This document shows, piece after piece, positions 9,128 to 19,103 of a DNA stretch of 19,313 nt. The notes under the pieces were generated by a model. The model worked only from the letters and a program-made list of their open reading frames with translations. It searched no databases and had not been told where the DNA came from. Within the stretch, counting starts at the first letter, position 1. Every line of letters starts with the position of its first letter. Both the position numbers and the translations under genes were made by a program. The DNA lies in the NCBI GenBank assembly GCA_003990745.1, contig RBNI01002196.1, positions 1 through 19,313 on the forward strand, in the 5' to 3' direction. The stretch comes from Jimgerdemannia flammicorona (Eukaryota > Mucoromycota > Endogonomycetes > Endogonales > Endogonaceae).

Positions 9128-11695
9128 TCACCCAAGCATCTTCGTGATCTCAGTCAGGCAGAACCTGACTGCGAGATGGCCACCAGAATTATATATGGTG
9201 TCTATAGTGAGAAAGGCTGTCTCATGAAGAGTATGAAGAGGGTAGGCACAAAGTTCCTCCTACCATTCGTTACTAGTAAACTAATCGAGCTGATCATCTC
9301 GATTGGAAGAACCTCGGAATATAGAATATGAATCGTTGAGAAGACTGCACCTAAGGAGATGGCCACAATGAAACTTATCTCCACAGGGGTAGGGGCAGGG
9401 TTGGCCAAAATAGTCATAATGCCAGGTGAGCACAGAATGCACAAGCCAGGGGGGGAAGGAGAGGACGTGGTCAGTGCCCTGCGACTGCAAGTGACCTTTG
9501 GGGGTGATATACTGAATGAGAGTCTGGGAGGAGGAGGCCCATTCCTGTAGTAGCTGATCCTGAAGTAAGGACTGAAGGAAGGAGTGGAGCAAGCGAGTCT
9601 TGCGGACCTAGAGATGAAGGTCCCAGTACCAGTCAAGGAAGTCAAGTCAAGAGGTCCAACGCTGGAACTTGTCAATGATAGAACCTGGGGGATATGTGAC
9701 AAAGTGCTCGCTAAGAGGCCTGATGGGGTTGTTGCCAGACTTGCTACACCTATCCAGATGGGCTTGAAATATGCAGCAGAGATCAGACATATGACGAAGA
9801 AAGGTAGAGAGGCCAAGAATTGAGCTGCCAACCAAGGGACAGCTAGAAAACCTGACCACCCAAGCAACAGCATCATCAAAGACCTTTTCGAGACACTTCA
9901 ACACCTGAAGCCCTGTGGTAGTAGCCAGACAGAAAGCTCATAAAAGAGGAAGGCCATACTTCAGCTGAGGCCTAATGAATATGTGTACGATAGCCAGCTT
10001 GACCATTGATGACCAGAGGGGACCACAGGCATGGCAGAACCCAAGAGTTCGTTCTGCCTTCACTGCATTCTGCAACACAAGTTTAATAAAGTCAAAACCT
10101 TTGTTGGTATACGGCATGCCCAGGTACATATAGGAGGAGGGTCGCAGGCAAGATTCGCCCCCAATCTGCACATTACAGTCAGCAGGGCCAACATAACTAC
10201 ACTTCTTAGGATTGAGTTCCATGCCATTCACCAGAAGCCAATCCTCGCAAAAATCAATCATTCTTTACCCTTCCACAGCAGTGTGGGGGGTAAGAGCAAT
10301 ATCATCAGTGAAGAAAAGCCCAAGGAGAAAGTCATACTCCTTAAACTACTCATCAAAGGAGTTGGCGAGGGGGTCGATAAAGACATCAAAGAGCCAGGGA
10401 GAGAGGAGAGAGCCCTGAAAGAGGCCACGCTCAGTGGGGACTGAAGGGGTAATGAGGCCATTAACAACCACCTGATAAGAACAGTGATTGAACAGGCTTC
10501 GGATAATGCTAAGGAGGGCTGCATCGGTATCTCGAGCCTCAAGATGCAAAAGGATAAGCTTGAGGGAGACTCAATCATATACCTACCAGAGGTCAAGAAA
10601 GACATGGCAGCCCCATCCCTTGGCCTACGTCTCATGCGAAAGTAAGACATGGGAGAGGGACGAGAAGTGGGTTCGGAAGCCACCTTGACAATGCGACATT
10701 TCTGTCAGGCTACTTTGGCTCTTGACGTATTCTTCCAAATATTGCTCAAAGAGTCTACAAAATATTTCAGTCAGAGCGATAGGGTGAAACCCATCAATTG
10801 TCCATGAATCCTCCTTCTTAGGGATTGTGGAGATGATGGTGGAATTCCAGTGGCGGGGAGTGAGCCCCCAGACCACGCACATCTGGAAGAAGAAGGATAA
10901 GGCTTTAGACAGGCCACAAGGGGTATCATTCTTGCCCACGATCACTCAAAGGATCCGGACATACAAGGAATCAGCTCTACAGGCCTTCAAGAGAGGGTAG
11001 CTGCAGATAGCTTTCCAAACTGCCAGCTGGTCAAACCAACCCTATAGTCTGAGAGCACTCATACCAAGGGGGAAGACATCCTCAGAGTCATCAAGCTGAA
11101 GAGAGGTGTCCAGTTGACCGAAGATTGTGGTATAAAAGGCAACCATATCATCAAACACCGGAACAGCAGGGGAGTGAGATTGGAGAGGGACAAGGGGGGT
11201 GGAGCGATACGTCTGCTTGAACTCACAAATGGTATCAGAGACCAAAGATGCACTGCGAAGGGGGTCCCGCCAGGGGAGCGGCACTGCCCTGATCTCTCTT
11301 GTATCATACGAGCCCAGAATGTCCTCACAAACTGACTGCAGACTAGAGGTCAAAAGGACATCCAGAGAATCCATGAACTGCTGGTGATCTTCCACAGAGT
11401 GAAAGCTGGCTACATAGTCTTAGACAGAGTAAATAGACCTGACAACAGTATCACAAATAATATCTGCTGATTCCTGAAGGTGAGCTTGAATGACCAGGTT
11501 GGTCAGATATCTTGCAGAGTATCAGTGGATGCCAGCCAAGGCAGCAACCAGTGAGGGGGAGAAGGGGAAAGAGACAGTAAGGAGAGAGGGGTGGTCGGTA
11601 GTGATAGGAGGGGTGGAGCAGATGAGGGACGTGTGGAGGGATGCAGTAGCGAACATGTGGTCAACGTGTGTAGAGCCAGCCACCAGGGTCATGTG
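9128..11695 (-). pseudogene. LINE B ORF2, 5'-truncated (partial endonuclease, RT, zinc knuckle)
   Basis: It begins within the endonuclease C-terminal part, just before the HVDHMFA segment, with TDHPSLL retained. It continues through the linker (11042-11395) and the RT. RT segments are IPKKEDSWTIDGFHPIAL near 10780-10850, RGLFQGSLLSPWLFDVFID near 10370-10430 (motif B), FFTDDIAL at 10291-10320 (motif C, both Asp present) and NPKKC. The thumb-like segment YLGMPYTNKGFDF lies at 9938-10261. The C-terminal knuckle CPYPCGDKFHCGHLLRC is near 9338-9390. The stop TGA at 9128-9130 is at the same place as in A and C, although an earlier TAG near 9281 cuts the frame. Additional stops interrupt the RT (for example in motif A and before motif C). 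It is a pseudogene with a less damaged motif C than copy A. Confidence 0.8.
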
Positions 11696-11767
11696 CTCTT
11701 AACAACGGGGGAACCAACCAGGCCAACAAGAAGAAAGAAGAGATAAAGAAAATGTGCAATCGCTCGA

Positions 11768-14700
11768 TCACCCAAGCATCTTCATGATCTCGGTCAGGCA
11801 GAACCCAACCGTGAGATGGCCAACAGAATTACACATAGCATCTATAGCATGGTAGGCGGTCTCATGAAGAGCGTGAAGAGAGTAGGCGCAAAGTTCCTCC
11901 TGCCATTCATTATTGGTAAACTAATCGAGCTATTCATCTCGATCGAAAGAACCTCGGAACACAGAGTATGAACCATCGAGAAGACTGCACCTGAGGAGAT
12001 GGCCATGATGAAACTTATCTCCACAGGCAGAGGCAGGGTTGGCCAAAATAGCTATATCACCAGGCGAGTGCGGAATGCACAAGCTAGGGGGGGAAGGAGA
12101 GGATGCAGTCGGCACCCTGCAACTGCAAGCGGCCTTTGGGGGTAATATACCAAATAAGAGCCTGGGAGGAGGAGGCCCATTCCTGTAGCAACTGATCCTG
12201 AAGGAAGGACTGGAGGAAGGAGCAGAGCGAGCGAGTCTTGTGGACCTGGGGACGAAGGTCCCAGTACCAGTCGAAGAAGTCAAGCCAGGAGGTCCAATGC
12301 TGGAACTTGTCAATAATAGAATCTGGGGGACGCGTGACAAAGCGCTTGCTAAGGGGGCTAATGAAGTTGTTGCCAGACTTACTACACCAATTCAGATGGG
12401 CTTGGAACTTGCAGCAGAGGTCCGACATTCGACGAAGAAAGGAAGAGAGGCCGAGAATCGAACTGCCAAGCAAGGAACAGCTAGAAATCCCAACTGCCCA
12501 AGTGACAGCATCATCAAAGACCTGCTCAGGATGCTTCAACACCTGAAGCCCCGTGGTAGTAGCTGGATAGGAAGCTCGAAGGAATGGAAGGCCATATTCC
12601 AACTATGGCCTGATGAAAGTTTGTAGGATGGCCAGCTTAACTATAGGCGATCAGAGGGGACCACGAGTATGGCCGAACCCAAGAGTACGCTCTGCCTTCA
12701 CTGCATTCTGCAATGTAAGGTTGACAAAGTCAAACCCTTTGTTGGTGTATGGCATGCCCAGGTATACATAGGGAGGGGTCATGGGCAGGGCTTGCCCCCA
12801 ATCTACACAGTACAGTTGGCAGGGCCAATATAACCACACTTCTTGGGATTGAGTTCCATGCCGTTCACTAGAAGCCAATCCTTACAAAAGTCAACCATCC
12901 TTTGGCCCTCTGCGGCAGTATGTGGGGTAAGGGCGATATCATCAGCAAAGAAGAGCCCGAGGGGAAAGTCATATTCCTTGAACTGTTCTTCAAAGGAGGT
13001 GGCGAGAGGATTGATAAAGACATCAAAAAGCCAAGGGGAGAGGAGAGAGCCCTGGAAAAGGCCATGCTCAGTGGGGACTGAAGGGATAACGAGGCCATTA
13101 ACAACCACCTGATAGGAACAGTAATTGAAGAGGCTTCGGATAATACTAAGAAGGGCTGCATCAGCACCTCGCGCCTCAAGACGGGAAAGAATAAGTCTGA
13201 GGGGGACCCAGTCGTATGCCTGCCAGAGGTCAAGAAAGACACGGCAGCCCCATCTCTTGGCCCATGTCTCGTGCGAAAGCAAGACATGGGAGAGGGATGA
13301 GAAGCAGGTTCAGAAGCTGCCTTGGCAGCGTGACATTTCTGTCAGGCCACTTTGGCTCTTGACATATCCTTCCAAACACCACTCGAAGAGTCTACAAAAT
13401 ATTTCAGTCAGAGCAATAGGGCGAAATCCATCGATCATCTGCGAATCCTCCTTCTTAGGAATCAGAGTGATAATAGTTGAGTTCCAGTGGTAGGGAGTGA
13501 GCCCCCAGACCACACACATCTGGAAGAAGAAAGACAGGGCTTTAGAGAGGCTATAGTGGGCATCAACCTCACCCACCATCACCTGAAGGATTCAGATGTG
13601 TAAGGAATCAGCCCTACAGGCCTTCAAGAGGGGGTAGCTGTGGATGGCCCTCCAAACTGCCAGCTGGTCAAACCAACCCTACAGCCCAAGGGCCCCTACG
13701 CTAAGGAGGAAGACATCTTCAGAGTTATTGAAGTGAAGAGAGGTATCTGGCTGGCCGAAGATAGTAGTAAAGTAAGCAACCACATCATCGAACACTGGGA
13801 CAGTGGGAGAGTGAGATTGAAGAGGGGCGAGAGGGGTGGAGCGATATGCTCACTTAAAACCATGAATGGTATCGGAGACTGACAATGCACTGCAAAGGAG
13901 GTCCTGCCAGAGGAGTGGCGCTGCCCTGATTTCCCTAGCATCATACGAGCTAAGAATGTCCTCACAGAGTAACTGAAGACCAGAGGTCAAAAGGGCATCC
14001 AAGGAATCCACAAACTGCTGACTATCTTCCATGGAGCAAAAGCCAGCCACATGGTCCTAGACAGAATAGATGGACCTAATAACAGTATCACAAATGATAT
14101 CTGCTGATTCCTGAAGGTGAGCTTGAACGACCGGATCGGACAGGTATTTTGCAGAGTAATAGTGGATGCCAGCCAAAGCAGCAACTGGTGAGGGGGAGAA
14201 GGGGAATGAGACAGTGAGGAGGGAAGGGTGGTCGGTAGCGACAGGAGGGGTAGAGCAGGTGAGGGATGTATGGAGGGATACGGTGGCAAACGTGTGATCA
14301 ATACATGTAGAACCAGCCACCAGGGTCAAGTGATTCAATGACCACGTCATTAAGGAGGTATCAATGATATCCATCTAATCACAGAGACCAGAATTGATGT
14401 CACCAAGGTGAGCACCGAAGCATGTATTGATGTCACCAATCAGAAGTGCCTTACCCGGAAAGGGACCAGACACAAGATCACGGAAGCCACCAATAGGAAG
14501 AGAGGGGGGGGCGTAAACCCTGACCAATGCCAGGCCCTAGAACGTGAGCCAGATATGGAAGGGGTCGGCAGAGGACCCGGAAATGAGGGGAGCAAATTGG
14601 TTTGACACGAGGACCACGAGCCCACCATTCTAGTGGCCCACGATCCTGTGTGACACCAGAGAAAAGGACATATGAATGAGTGGAGAGGGATGCAGCAGAA

Positions 14701-14812
14701 TGTGCCATGTTTCACATATGAAAAGAATGTCGAGGGCAGGACCAATCAACCAACTGAGTATATCAAACTTATTCTGGGGTAGTCCATGTGCATTGAGGAA
14801 CCCAACTCTCAT
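11768..14812 (-). pseudogene. LINE C ORF2: EEP endonuclease, RT, zinc knuckle (about 1,010 codons, degenerate)
   Basis: The ATG complement is at 14810-14812; the N-terminus reads MRVGFLNAHGLPQNKFDIL, with the Asn of the EEP endonuclease fold, then DILFICETWH (Glu), VRVYAPP, LIGDINTCFGAH (Asp/Asn), CIDHTFAT and ATDHPSLL (Asp/His). All expected endonuclease catalytic positions are visible. The RT follows: TLIPKKEDSQMIDGFRPIAL near 13420-13480, CRVFLDLWQAYDWV near 13210-13250 (motif A), GLFQGSLLSPWLFDVFI near 13020-13065 (motif B), FFADDIAL at 12931-12955 (motif C intact) and NPKKC. The C-terminal region (12084-12602) precedes CGDKFHHGHLLRC near 11975-12030; the upstream CxC part is damaged. The stop TGA is at 11768-11770. 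Stops and a few frameshifts (near 13300, 12780 and 12040) make it non-functional, but active-site residues survive. No RNase H domain is seen. Confidence 0.85.
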
Positions 14813-16383
14813 TGTGGGCTGGGTGCGTTAGTGCCAATAGCGTGAGAAGTACCTCAAGAGGAAGCCTTGGCTTCCAAATCCATCGCCATCACACTAGTCA
14901 TGGCCACTGTACCACCTGCCTTCGAAGCAGGGCCGGCTGTCAGGGAAGCGAAAGAGGGGAGAGTGAGGCTGAGTTCTGTGGCCCAAGCTCTGTAGAAGGT
15001 CTACACCTCAGGCCGATTCACAGTGGCATCGCTAGCCAACTGTCAGACCTGAGTGTAGAAGGATTGGAGTACCCATGTCTTCACGGCCTCCATGGCGTTC
15101 TTGTTGTGTGGGAGCACGGGGTTCCAGGCTGTCAGCACTGAGAATCCAAGCGCCTTCATCTTCTTTTGGAATGCCATGACATAATCAGAGTGGAGAAGGA
15201 ATTCGATGGTCGACGCCGAGACATATGACATGTTGAGGACCTTTGACAACATCACATGGACATCATACAAGTTCTTACAGATCTGCCCGATCTTAAGATG
15301 GGCAAATCCATTAACGTAGACATGCTGCAGCCTAGCACCCTTCTCAGTCGGTGACAAATGAGAGGTCGGCTTACAGGTCATGCGCGAGAGAGCGGTAGTG
15401 GCGGCAGCCCTCTCTGGCTCAGGGTAGGCCTGGGTGCCATCCTTAATAGAAACCTTTTTGGCAGTGGCGGCATATGATTTCAGGGGGGCAGGGACCGAGG
15501 CGGAGGATGAAGACGGACCGGTGGCACTAGGACCTGAAGACATATCCCAGAGTACTAGTCCGGGAATCTTAGCCTTATCCTTTTTAGGAGGTGTAGCTTT
15601 AGCAGCCGAGGGCGCAACCATGAGAGTTGCCTCCTTTGGCGGTGCACCAGCTTGTGACACAGTGGCTTTAGCGGCCCGCTTGTCTGCTCTCTTCTGGGCC
15701 TTCAACCGTGTGTTCGCGGCAGGACCAGTAGGAGGGGGGGCTGAGGACTTGGGGGGGGCAGATGTGGAAGGGGCAGTTGGGGTACTTCCCGAAGGAGCAC
15801 CAGATGATGAGGGGGTAGTGGGTGCAGATTGCACAGCAAGCTACGCCATCAGCTGGGTGTTGATCTTGACCAGATCAGCCACTTGAGTTAGCAAATCCGA
15901 GATTTGCTTCCTCATCACGGCCATCTCTGTGACCAAATTGGGGTCAGCTGAGGGGCCCACATGACCAGCAGTCAGGGTCATGCCCAAACTTGTATTCAGG
16001 CGACCGCACTTATTCTGATTGAGGGGCAGGGGCATGGGAGAGAAGGAAGTCCACTGGGCATCGTAGTCTGAATCGGAAGAGATCACGATCTCTTCGTTAT
16101 CTTCCACATCACGCAGGGAAGATAAATGTGCCGATATCGGTCATGCATCCCCGCATGACCTGCACATCGCCATAAGGCTGCCCTCGCCGAAGCCGAGGGA
16201 GAGAAGACCGACACCGCAACATTCAGTGCAGTGGAGTGAAGCGCCGAAGTGTGCGAAGAGGTGGGTGGCGTTACCATCATCGCCGATGATGGAGGAGGTG
16301 GCCAACATTGCCGAAATAGGTGGTGTGTTTTTGTTTATTTGTGAAATTGTGAAACGCAGGTCATGTGACCTTTGTTTGTGCAA
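14809..16383 (-). pseudogene. LINE C ORF1 (gag-like, about 500 codons, interrupted)
   Basis: A single frame runs from 16383 to 14809, with possible starts at 16383 or the internal Met at 16308. The order is: CTEC...CRSC zinc-like motif (16141-16300); TGA at 16141, where copy A has TAA; DNEEIVISSDSDYDAQW acidic/Ser patch (about 16050-16105); a leucine-rich coiled-coil stretch VTEMAVMRKQISDLLTQVAD (about 15870-15930); TAG at 15841 where copy A has CAG; a Pro/Ser/Ala-rich linker; basic RLKAQKRADKRAAKA (about 15660-15710); and the C-terminal domain SYAATAKKVSIKDG to YVMAFQKKMKALGF (15150-15480). Further stops are TAG at 15001-15003 (shared with A) and a TGA near 14853. The terminal TGA (14809-14811) overlaps the ORF2 ATG. 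The role is probably RNA binding/RNP formation, by analogy with LINE ORF1 proteins. Confidence 0.75.
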
Positions 16384-16407
16384 TGAAAAAATAATAGAGA
16401 AGGAGGA

Positions 16408-16415
16408 TATTTATA
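16408..16415 (-). promoter_or_regulatory. TATA-like box in LINE C 5' region
   Basis: TATAAATA on the minus strand is identical to 8615-8622 in copy A, although surrounding bases differ. It lies about 105 bp from the element's 5' end and about 25 bp upstream of the ATG at 16383. Confidence 0.45.
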
Positions 16416-16520
16416 CCCAATGGGAGGCTTAGCTAATTAAAGTGACTGCTTTCTTAATTTGGAATAGCTTCGGGCCATAAAGCCGAGTCTAACCAAAAGG
16501 GGAAATCACGTGAGTGGCTG

Positions 16521-16535
16521 AGGTTAGGGTTAGGG
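16521..16535 (+). repeat. Interstitial telomeric tract, agg(TTAGGG)2
   Basis: This lies exactly between the 5' end of LINE C (gtgagtggctg) and the 3' end of PLE copy 2 (tgaagggtgtg). Its orientation is the same as the tract at 937-970. The PLE 3' terminus immediately follows TTAGGG in both places. Confidence 0.9.
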
Positions 16536-17496
16536 TGAAGGGTGTGAGGTTTAAGCAAAGATTTGTATAAGAAATCAACAGAGTTGAGCAATAGCCATAT
16601 TAGATCGTGGAAATCTTTCGAACATCTCTCATCAGACTTGCTATTGCTTAAATACCTTTCACTTGTCTACTTCGGACTTAGTAATTGGTTACTGTTTATA
16701 CAATGTAACACGAATTTAATCATGAATGAGAGTGAATTACTTCTCGGGTTTCACAATCAGGTAGCTTTGATCTACTGATCAAATTACATTAAAATAAAAT
16801 TTTAATTAAGTTGTAATTATATTACCGAGTGATTTTTCTTCTAAGATTAGGGTCAGGCACATGCTACCGATTAGAATAAAACACACATTACAAAGTGCAG
16901 GAAAAGGAAAGATGCAGTGTAATTTTTATAACCAGTCATGTTTATTACAAGGGCATTTTGCCCGCCATAGATAATACCTTCTTGTTCTGCTTCTCAACTA
17001 GCTTCTTTAAGTTGAGACTGCGATAAATAACTAGGCTGTACTTCACAGGACAGTGTTGAGACAGAGTATTCGTCACTCTGGCAGCCAAAGATAGTGTATG
17101 ACGATAGTAATGATTACCAGAATAATTGTGCATATATGGTGTAACATTTATCTCACCAAGCTTAGGGCTAGATTCTTCATTATTCTCACGAGAATCCTTC
17201 GAAAGTATATGGGAGCGGTCTTCATAAGATTCAAGACTTAAAAGGTAAGTGATCCGATTTAGTTTAAAGGTACGTCATACCAGAAACTGACAGAATTCAG
17301 AGATCGCTACTTCATAGTTATCATATTCTGATGAGTTTCGGATAAGGTGAGTATTCTCACCTCTAAGTCATCCATCAATATACGCTTATGGATAATATGT
17401 ATCCAGTATAGAATATATATGAAGGTTTATATCTTTATCATAGTTTCGGAACTGAATTGACTGAGTCTTATCAGCATTGATCTTCACATATGCTTT
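16536..17496 (-). mobile_element. Penelope-like element copy 2, 5'-truncated
   Basis: It is collinear with 971-1934 of copy 1, including the 3' terminus next to TTAGGG, the 3'UTR and the C-terminal coding part. Similarity stops abruptly after cacatatgcttt (about 17496), where copy 1 continues aagatcgc and this copy continues gatggtcac. Everything upstream in the element, including RT motifs A-C, is missing. Such 5' truncation is typical of target-primed or end-primed reverse transcription. Confidence 0.85.
16945..17496 (-). pseudogene. PLE copy 2 RT C-terminal remnant
   Basis: The minus-strand remnant starts just after the lost FLDL-type motif and reads DKTQSIQFRNYDKDINLHIY, matching copy 1. 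After a stop in the TYYP region and frameshifts it ends with SLNLKKLVEKQNKKVLSM and the same terminal TAA. Shared stops and frame breaks with copy 1 (TAA after DTYYP; a frame change before the C-terminal block) suggest that both came from an already damaged source. Alternatively, I may be missing the true frame there. There is no catalytic RT motif. Confidence 0.7.
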
Positions 17497-17586
17497 GATG
17501 GTCACACCTTTCTCTGGTACAATTCGAGTTACACAAACTTCAGGCAATGAATTTGCAACACAAAAGCAGAGGAAGGTATTATCGAA
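17497..17586 (+). other. Upstream part of the unidentified plus-strand segment
   Basis: This 90 bp stretch lies between the truncated PLE copy 2 and the first ATG of the plus-strand frame. It matches nothing else in the window. A TGA at 17548-17550 closes the frame upstream of the ATG at 17587, which would make that Met a plausible start. No promoter element is clear. Confidence 0.35.
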
Positions 17587-19094
17587 ATGTCATCAAGCAA
17601 GAGTTCTGACGGGCGTGCTGGGTCAGGTGGACTTGGGGCTTTCAGCTGGCAGCAGGTCAGGAGGGGGTATGGCCTGGGGATGGGGGCCTTTGGAGGGATG
17701 CAGGGTGGCGAGGGGTCTGGAAGTGGGCTGGTGGCTGGTAGCAGTGAGGGGAGGCCTGGCCTCCCAAGTTTTGTAGATAAGATGAAGGGAAGGGGGTGGC
17801 CGGCTGGGTCAAGGGCTGGTACTGCATTAGGGAAGAACAAGGCAAGCCTATAGAGGAGGGGAGGTACTCAGGTGGGGGAGGCGAGCATAGGTGCTGGAGG
17901 TACAGTGGCTGGGGGAGGGACTGCTGATAGGAATGTGACCAGTAATCAGAAAAAAAAAGAGATGTGATGGCTGATGGCCAGGGGGGGCAGAGGTTCCCGA
18001 TGCGGAAGGGGGACCTGGTGGATGATGTGACAGAACTAGCAGTGGCTCCATTACTCAAGAAGTTGATCTTGGAGTTTGTGGCTACATTGTGCTTCTGAGG
18101 CTTGGCAGTGATGGTGAGGATAGTCCTGGGGCTTATTTCGAAGCAGGTGGCTGGAGCAGACTCAGTGAAATTCCTGAAGGGTCTGGAGGGAGTGGAGGTG
18201 GGCTTTAAGGAGGTGGGCCCACTGGAAGAGGCGCTGAGAGCTGGAGTGGCAGTTGGGGAGGTAGTGGTCCCTATGGTGCGCTGTTTGTGGTGGGACCCCA
18301 GGGTGGTACAGCTGATGGTGAAGGGGGTGCTCACAGTGATGAGGGAGGAGACAAGAAGAATAGTTGAGGAGGTGATGGCAGAGTATAGGGATGTAGTAGA
18401 TAATGGCTTCCAGGTGTAGGAGGGGATGAAGATTAGGATGGGCAATGTTGATGTCAGGATTCAGCTAGCAAGGAGGGAGGCCACAGGGAAGGCAGGTGAC
18501 TGGCCCTCAGTGTTGATGTGGGGCGCTTTTATTTGTAAGGTATTGGGGGTGAAAGGGAGTGAGGAGGAGGAGAAGGATTTGTTAGAGGCATTGGAGGAGA
18601 TGAGTGGTATGGTGGAAAGGCAGGCGAAGGCCTGGAAGCTCTTTGAGGAGTCGATGCATCTGGAGATTATAGAGGGGAAGTGTATATACACTGACAAGAA
18701 GCAGTGGGAGAGGGCCCAGGGGCACTTGAGATAGAGGGAGCTCTTGGCGAGTATGACTAGAGGGGAGAAGAGAAAGGCAGATGGAGCTAGAGAGGCTGGA
18801 GGAGTCAAAGCCAGTGTGTGGGCTAGCAAGGGAGGAAAGGAGGTGGTGATGATGGAAGAATGGGCTGCGAAGGTACTGGGCAAGGATTCCTATGCCGATG
18901 GTACTTTTGAGGTTTGAGAGGAGGAGTCGGATGGCACCCCCCCCCACTTGTCAGGAGGGGCCCAGTAGGGCGGTGGGGGTGGCCGACAATGTTCCAATGC
19001 AGGGAGCACAGCAAGTTATCTTTGGGGTCCCTGATGTGGCGAAAGGAGACCAAGTGGTGGCGGTTAGTGAGGATGAGCTGGTGGATGTTCTAGA
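17587..19094 (+). pseudogene. Unidentified degenerate plus-strand gene, Gly-rich N-terminus then helical (gag-like?)
   Basis: Family not recognised. The frame starts MSSSKSSDGRAGSGGLGAFS at 17587 and is Gly/Ser/Ala-rich to a TAG at 17853. It passes an A-run (17950-17958) where the frame shifts, and continues as RKGDLVDDVTELAVAPLLKK (about 18003-18062). TGA at 18096 is followed by a helical region (18102-18419) with Trp-Trp-Asp-Pro. TAG at 18417 is followed by a charged helical region (18426-18734), with KDLLEALEEMSGMVERQAKA and a Lys-Gln-Trp-Glu motif. TAG at 18732 leads to a Lys/Ala-rich stretch. A second shift at the C-run (18938-18946) leads to VIFGVPDVAKGDQVVAVSED, ending where TTAGGG begins. 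The helical, charged middle suggests a structural or gag-like protein. The complementary strand has a 262-codon open frame (17657-18445) that is Ser/Thr/Pro-rich and more like an antisense shadow. Confidence 0.5.
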
Positions 19095-19103
19095 GGGTTA
19101 GGG
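19095..19103 (+). repeat. Interstitial telomeric tract, ggg(TTAGGG)
   Basis: Positions 19095-19097 are ggg and 19098-19103 are TTAGGG, followed by the TTAGG that begins LINE D. It terminates the plus-strand frame without any coding-type ending. It is in the same orientation as the other telomeric tracts. Confidence 0.85.

Larger units (their letters stand above)
8731..11695 (-). mobile_element. Telomere-associated LINE, copy B (5'-truncated)
   Basis: The 3' terminus (ttaggcttcaagtaa on +) sits directly after the 5' end of copy A with only ggg between, giving a head-to-tail tandem. The element covers the 3'UTR and about 2.6 kb of ORF2, stopping inside the endonuclease domain (equivalent to A position about 6541). 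It is joined at about 11695 to the 3'UTR of copy C. ORF1, the endonuclease N-terminus and the 5' end are missing. Confidence 0.85.
11696..16520 (-). mobile_element. Telomere-associated LINE, copy C (3'-end truncated, 5' end complete)
   Basis: The left end lies in the 3'UTR, equivalent to A position about 3920, so about 320 bp of 3' terminus are absent. The right (5') end matches copy A (aagccgagtcta.cca, gtgagtggct) and is followed by ggttagggttaggg. It carries the best-preserved ORF1 and ORF2 of the window and is used here as reference for reading frames. The junction with B at about 11695 has no telomeric repeat, so it is better explained by deletion between adjacent copies than by insertion. 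Confidence 0.85.

Noticed and set aside
16507..16512. CACGTG E-box at the LINE C 5' end
   Set aside because: Copy A has CATGTG at the same place. One six-base match in a single copy is too weak to call a regulatory site.
17657..18445. A 262-codon uninterrupted minus-strand frame
   Set aside because: Its composition is Ser/Thr/Pro low complexity and mirrors the Gly/Val/Glu-rich plus strand. The plus strand shows more protein-like helical segments. Kept only as an alternative.
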